A stretch of 33,635 bases of DNA from a virus, in the IMG/VR virus record IMGVR_UViG_3300049728_000089, positions 1 to 33,635 of that record; one strand, given 5' to 3'. Made by a program: the position numbers and the translations under genes. Positions 31,847 to 33,635 of the stretch are shown one piece after another. The notes below the pieces were generated by a model. That model was not told where the DNA came from. It searched no databases and saw only the letters and a list, made by a program, of their open reading frames with translations. Each line of letters begins with the position of its first letter. The first letter of the stretch is position 1.

Positions 31847-31882
31847 GCTACCCGCCACCGTATACAACCAGTGGCGGGTAGC
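31847..31882 (+). terminator. Long hairpin closing the plus-strand island
   Basis: GCTACCCGCCAC (31847-31858) pairs perfectly with GTGGCGGGTAGC (31871-31882) over 12 bp with a 12-nt loop, 19 nt after the stop of the last island gene. There is no long U-run, so termination may rely on a factor. The hairpin also shields the minus-strand tRNA region. Confidence 0.65.
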
Positions 31883-31976
31883 ACGTCCTCACGGACACCC
31901 CGCAGTGTTATGCGCCCTGCGTTGCGGCACGTCTTGCCGGTGAATATAGCGTTAAACGACACGGCATGGAGCCGAT

Positions 31977-31995
31977 TTTTGTCCACCGGACAAAA
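31977..31995. promoter_or_regulatory. 8-bp dyad abutting the tRNA-Thr gene
   Basis: TTTTGTCC (31977-31984), a 3-nt centre and GGACAAAA (31988-31995) form a perfect dyad ending one base before the tRNA CCA complement. As RNA it would be a 3-nt-loop stem right after the tRNA 3' end. Possible roles are RNase processing, transcription stop for the tRNA, a repressor site or a recombination site. Confidence 0.5.
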
Positions 31996-32070
31996 TGGAG
32001 CTGACACGAGGACTCGAACCCCGAACAGCAACCTACAAGGCAACTGCTTTACCCGTTAAGCTATATCAGC
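31996..32070 (-). tRNA. tRNA-Thr(UGU) with encoded CCA
   Basis: The acceptor arms GCTGATA/TGTCAGC pair (one G-U). The D arm is GCTT..AAGC. The loop CTTGTAG puts TGT at the anticodon. The T arm is CGGGG-TTCGAGT-CCTCG and CCA is encoded. The anticodon stem is weak, with a T-T mismatch and two wobble pairs. Seventy-five bases is a normal class I length. It would decode ACA/ACG threonine codons and may supplement the host supply for the Thr-rich virion proteins. It follows the regulator gene on the minus strand. Confidence 0.85.
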
Positions 32071-32313
32071 AAGGATGCTGTAACCGCCCACCTGACGAGC
32101 GGATACGTTACTCCTCCTGCACATGGCAGGCGAGTCTAAATAAGTACCCCGCGAATTTCGCTTATGGCAGAGGCGCGCGGGGTTGAACACATCCCTGTGC
32201 CGATAATCAATCAAAGTGATACGCCGCCCGGCTGTGTGAACCGGACGGCGCTGGAGGAGAATGAATGGGGACGGGCGGAAAGGAGACGCCCGGGTGTATT
32301 AGAACCGTACACA
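32071..32313. other. Gap of 243 nt with hairpins, no convincing gene
   Basis: This region lies between tRNA-Thr and the ArpU-like gene. Two stem-loops are visible: 32222-32231 with 32241-32250 (9 of 10 pairs) and 32272-32277 with 32287-32292. Both lie just after the regulator gene on the minus strand and probably form its transcript end or a tRNA-processing signal. An overlapping plus-strand reading frame across this area lacks support and looks like chance. I see no second functional tRNA. Confidence 0.5.
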
Positions 32314-32970
32314 TTATGCCTGAAAAAACTGGCCGCTTGTACAATTACTAACCACTCTTCGCCCATACCTTGCCCATGGTTTGAGCAACATTTTTCTTGC
32401 AAGTGCAGGCGATAAAAAGAACGCGCCCTGCGTCTCGTAGCCATCAATAAATAACGCGATGTCCTTGTACGATTTCTTGAGATTGTTATAAACCGTATTC
32501 TTGCAGGTGCATTTACGAGCCGCTATATCCTCGGCACTCACGTTGTCGCGGTGGAATAATTCGATAATGTCGCGGTGATCCTCATCCTGTTTGGCTATCG
32601 CCGCCGCTATCGGCTCACACTTCACTGTAAGCTCATTAAGCCGTTGCTGCTTGTCATTCTTTACCTGCTGTAGATCGCGTATTCCTTGACGCACAGCATT
32701 GATACCACGTTGCTGTTCAAGCTCTATCTGTGCGAACGCCGCCCCTGTGGGGTCGCTTACAGTTCCCCCTCCACGCCCCACATCCCCCTCATACGACGCG
32801 ATACCCTGTGACTTCATATCTTCATAATGAGCGACAATAAGCACCTCTTCCCCATGTTTATCGCTAATAAGGCCATTCAGCGACGAGATTTGACGCGGGA
32901 GGCTGGCGAGTATCTCAAGATCAATATAATATTGCGTTAGTGCTTCGGAGATAGGGTACTGTTCGCTCAC
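32314..32970 (-). CDS. ArpU-like / sigma region 4-like phage regulator
   Basis: This 218-residue protein has a GTG start at 32970 that overlaps the stop of the HNH gene (GTGA) and is preceded by AGGAGG. Residues 1-60 are helical, then a GRGGGTVSDPTGAAFAQIEL turn occurs, which is reminiscent of ArpU/RinA-type late regulators. Residues 85-125 are coiled-coil-like. Residues 133-170 form an HTH similar to sigma-70 region 4 (DIIELFHRDNVSAEDIAARK, then NTVYNNLKKSY). Position just upstream of the terminase operon fits a late-gene transcription activator. The basic C-terminal tail is unusual. Confidence 0.72.
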   Translation of the reverse strand: MSEQYPISEALTQYYIDLEILASLPRQISSLNGLISDKHGEEVLIVAHYEDMKSQGIASYEGDVGRGGGTVSDPTGAAFAQIELEQQRGINAVRQGIRDLQQVKNDKQQRLNELTVKCEPIAAAIAKQDEDHRDIIELFHRDNVSAEDIAARKCTCKNTVYNNLKKSYKDIALFIDGYETQGAFFLSPALARKMLLKPWARYGRRVVSNCTSGQFFQA

Positions 32971-33587
32971 TCCGGGCCTCCTTTAGTTTGTGGAACAAAC
33001 TTATATTTCTTCAGGTATTCAAACGCGAGGGCAACAATGTTGGGGCTATCACGCAAGAAACCTATCCCCGTATTACATCTTGAGCAAAGCAATCCTCTAA
33101 CTTCTCCCGTTTCGTGATCGTGGTCTAGACAGGCTTTTGTTCTTTTAGACTTATCTTTCAAGCTGGTATATCCGTGTATTTCATCGCCACATATAGCGCA
33201 TTTACCGCCCTGGTCCCGTAAAATCTGTTCCTGCAGGAGAGGTGATATGCCATAATTTTTCTTCCGACTTTTCTTTGTTTTGCAGTCTTGGCAAAGACAA
33301 TTTCGGCGCTCGCTTACCGTATAACCATCCATAATTTGTGATAAATTCATGTAGAGATGATCCTTGGCCTTCCGATTATCGGTTATCGGGCGATTACATA
33401 AAGAGCAGTAACGATATCCGTTAGCCCTTACCTTATCGTATCTCTCAATACGTACTCCCAGGGGTGCAGCTTGCACTTTGCTGTAATTGCATTTTTCGCA
33501 GGTCGGAGCGTCTTTATCATTAGTTTCAAAGCAGTGCTGACAACGAGGACAAAACCAGCACGTCAATTTATTTACCAAATTGCCCAT
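32967..33587 (-). CDS. Endonuclease VII-type HNH protein with extra zinc sites
   Basis: This 206-residue protein starts at ATG 33587 behind AAGGGA. Zinc-binding pairs are C13-C16 and C30-C33 in the N-terminal ribbon, C61-C64 and C99-C102 in the middle, and C130-C133 with C168-C171 in the nuclease domain. The C-terminal domain has CLDHDHETGEVRGLLCSRCN, the hallmark of recombination endonuclease VII (T4 gp49-like). It may resolve branched DNA or nick during packaging. Related small HNH proteins near terminases help genome cutting. Lower GC than most of the window suggests recent acquisition. It is coupled to the next gene. Confidence 0.87.
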   Translation of the reverse strand: MGNLVNKLTCWFCPRCQHCFETNDKDAPTCEKCNYSKVQAAPLGVRIERYDKVRANGYRYCSLCNRPITDNRKAKDHLYMNLSQIMDGYTVSERRNCLCQDCKTKKSRKKNYGISPLLQEQILRDQGGKCAICGDEIHGYTSLKDKSKRTKACLDHDHETGEVRGLLCSRCNTGIGFLRDSPNIVALAFEYLKKYKFVPQTKGGPE

Positions 33588-33635
33588 CTATCCCTTCCCC
33601 CTCTCCACTAACAACTCACTATCCCGGCTGAAATC

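Noticed and set aside
32100-32220. Possible further tRNA genes beside tRNA-Thr
   Set aside because: TTGAAC-like T-loop and small hairpins occur, but no acceptor stem pairs with them and no cloverleaf can be drawn.

Overview
The window is a segment of a tailed-phage (Caudoviricetes) genome or prophage. Almost all of it is one long structural programme on the minus strand, read from right to left. There is a large terminase, portal, DUF2213-type prohead protease, DUF2184-type major capsid protein, tail tube, frameshifted tail-assembly chaperone and a 1,473-residue tape measure. No sheath or contractile baseplate genes are seen, so a siphovirus with a long non-contractile tail is the best reading. 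The host cannot be fixed from the sequence. GC-rich coding, strong AGGAGG-type ribosome binding sites and an ArpU-like regulator fit many bacteria, including Negativicutes-like or proteobacterial hosts. I see no host gene and no integrase.

Layout from right to left. (1) 33587-32314: an endonuclease VII-type HNH protein and an ArpU/sigma-region-4-like regulator, translationally coupled. (2) 32313-31996: hairpins and a tRNA-Thr(UGU). (3) 30808-31882: a small plus-strand island with its own promoter, three small genes and a terminal hairpin. (4) 30761-28604: two tiny coupled ORFs, then small and large terminase. (5) 28600-21020: portal, minor capsid protein, an odd class II tRNA-like element, a half-ferritin-like peptide, protease/scaffold, decoration protein, major capsid, connector and neck proteins, and a gp10-like protein. 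(6) 21015-20200: a GT2-like glycosyltransferase inside the head-tail block. (7) 20219-14125: tail terminator, tube, G/GT chaperones with a textbook -1 frameshift signal, and tape measure. (8) 14060-13437: a zinc-ribbon membrane protein. (9) 11900-13430: a second plus-strand island with a promoter, an HTH_17 protein, two strong hairpins, a Bro-N antirepressor and a terminator. (10) 11827-1634: distal tail genes, including an 1,801-residue multi-domain fibre with a seven-repeat Kelch-like propeller, followed by a fibre chaperone-like gene. (11) 1604-314: lysis genes, namely a coiled-coil/TM protein, a CHAP-like endolysin and a DUF1003 membrane protein. A truncated small gene lies at the left edge.

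The most interesting observation is that the two plus-strand islands, 19 kb apart, have promoters with nearly identical 12-bp elements (GGTACSGTGGTA). Each element starts 13 nt after the first base of the -35 box, inside a 17-bp spacer. This suggests one phage regulator controls both accessory islands. Other points of interest are the glycosyltransferase among virion genes, DUF1003 as a possible lysis protein, and the strongly carbohydrate-oriented tail fibre.
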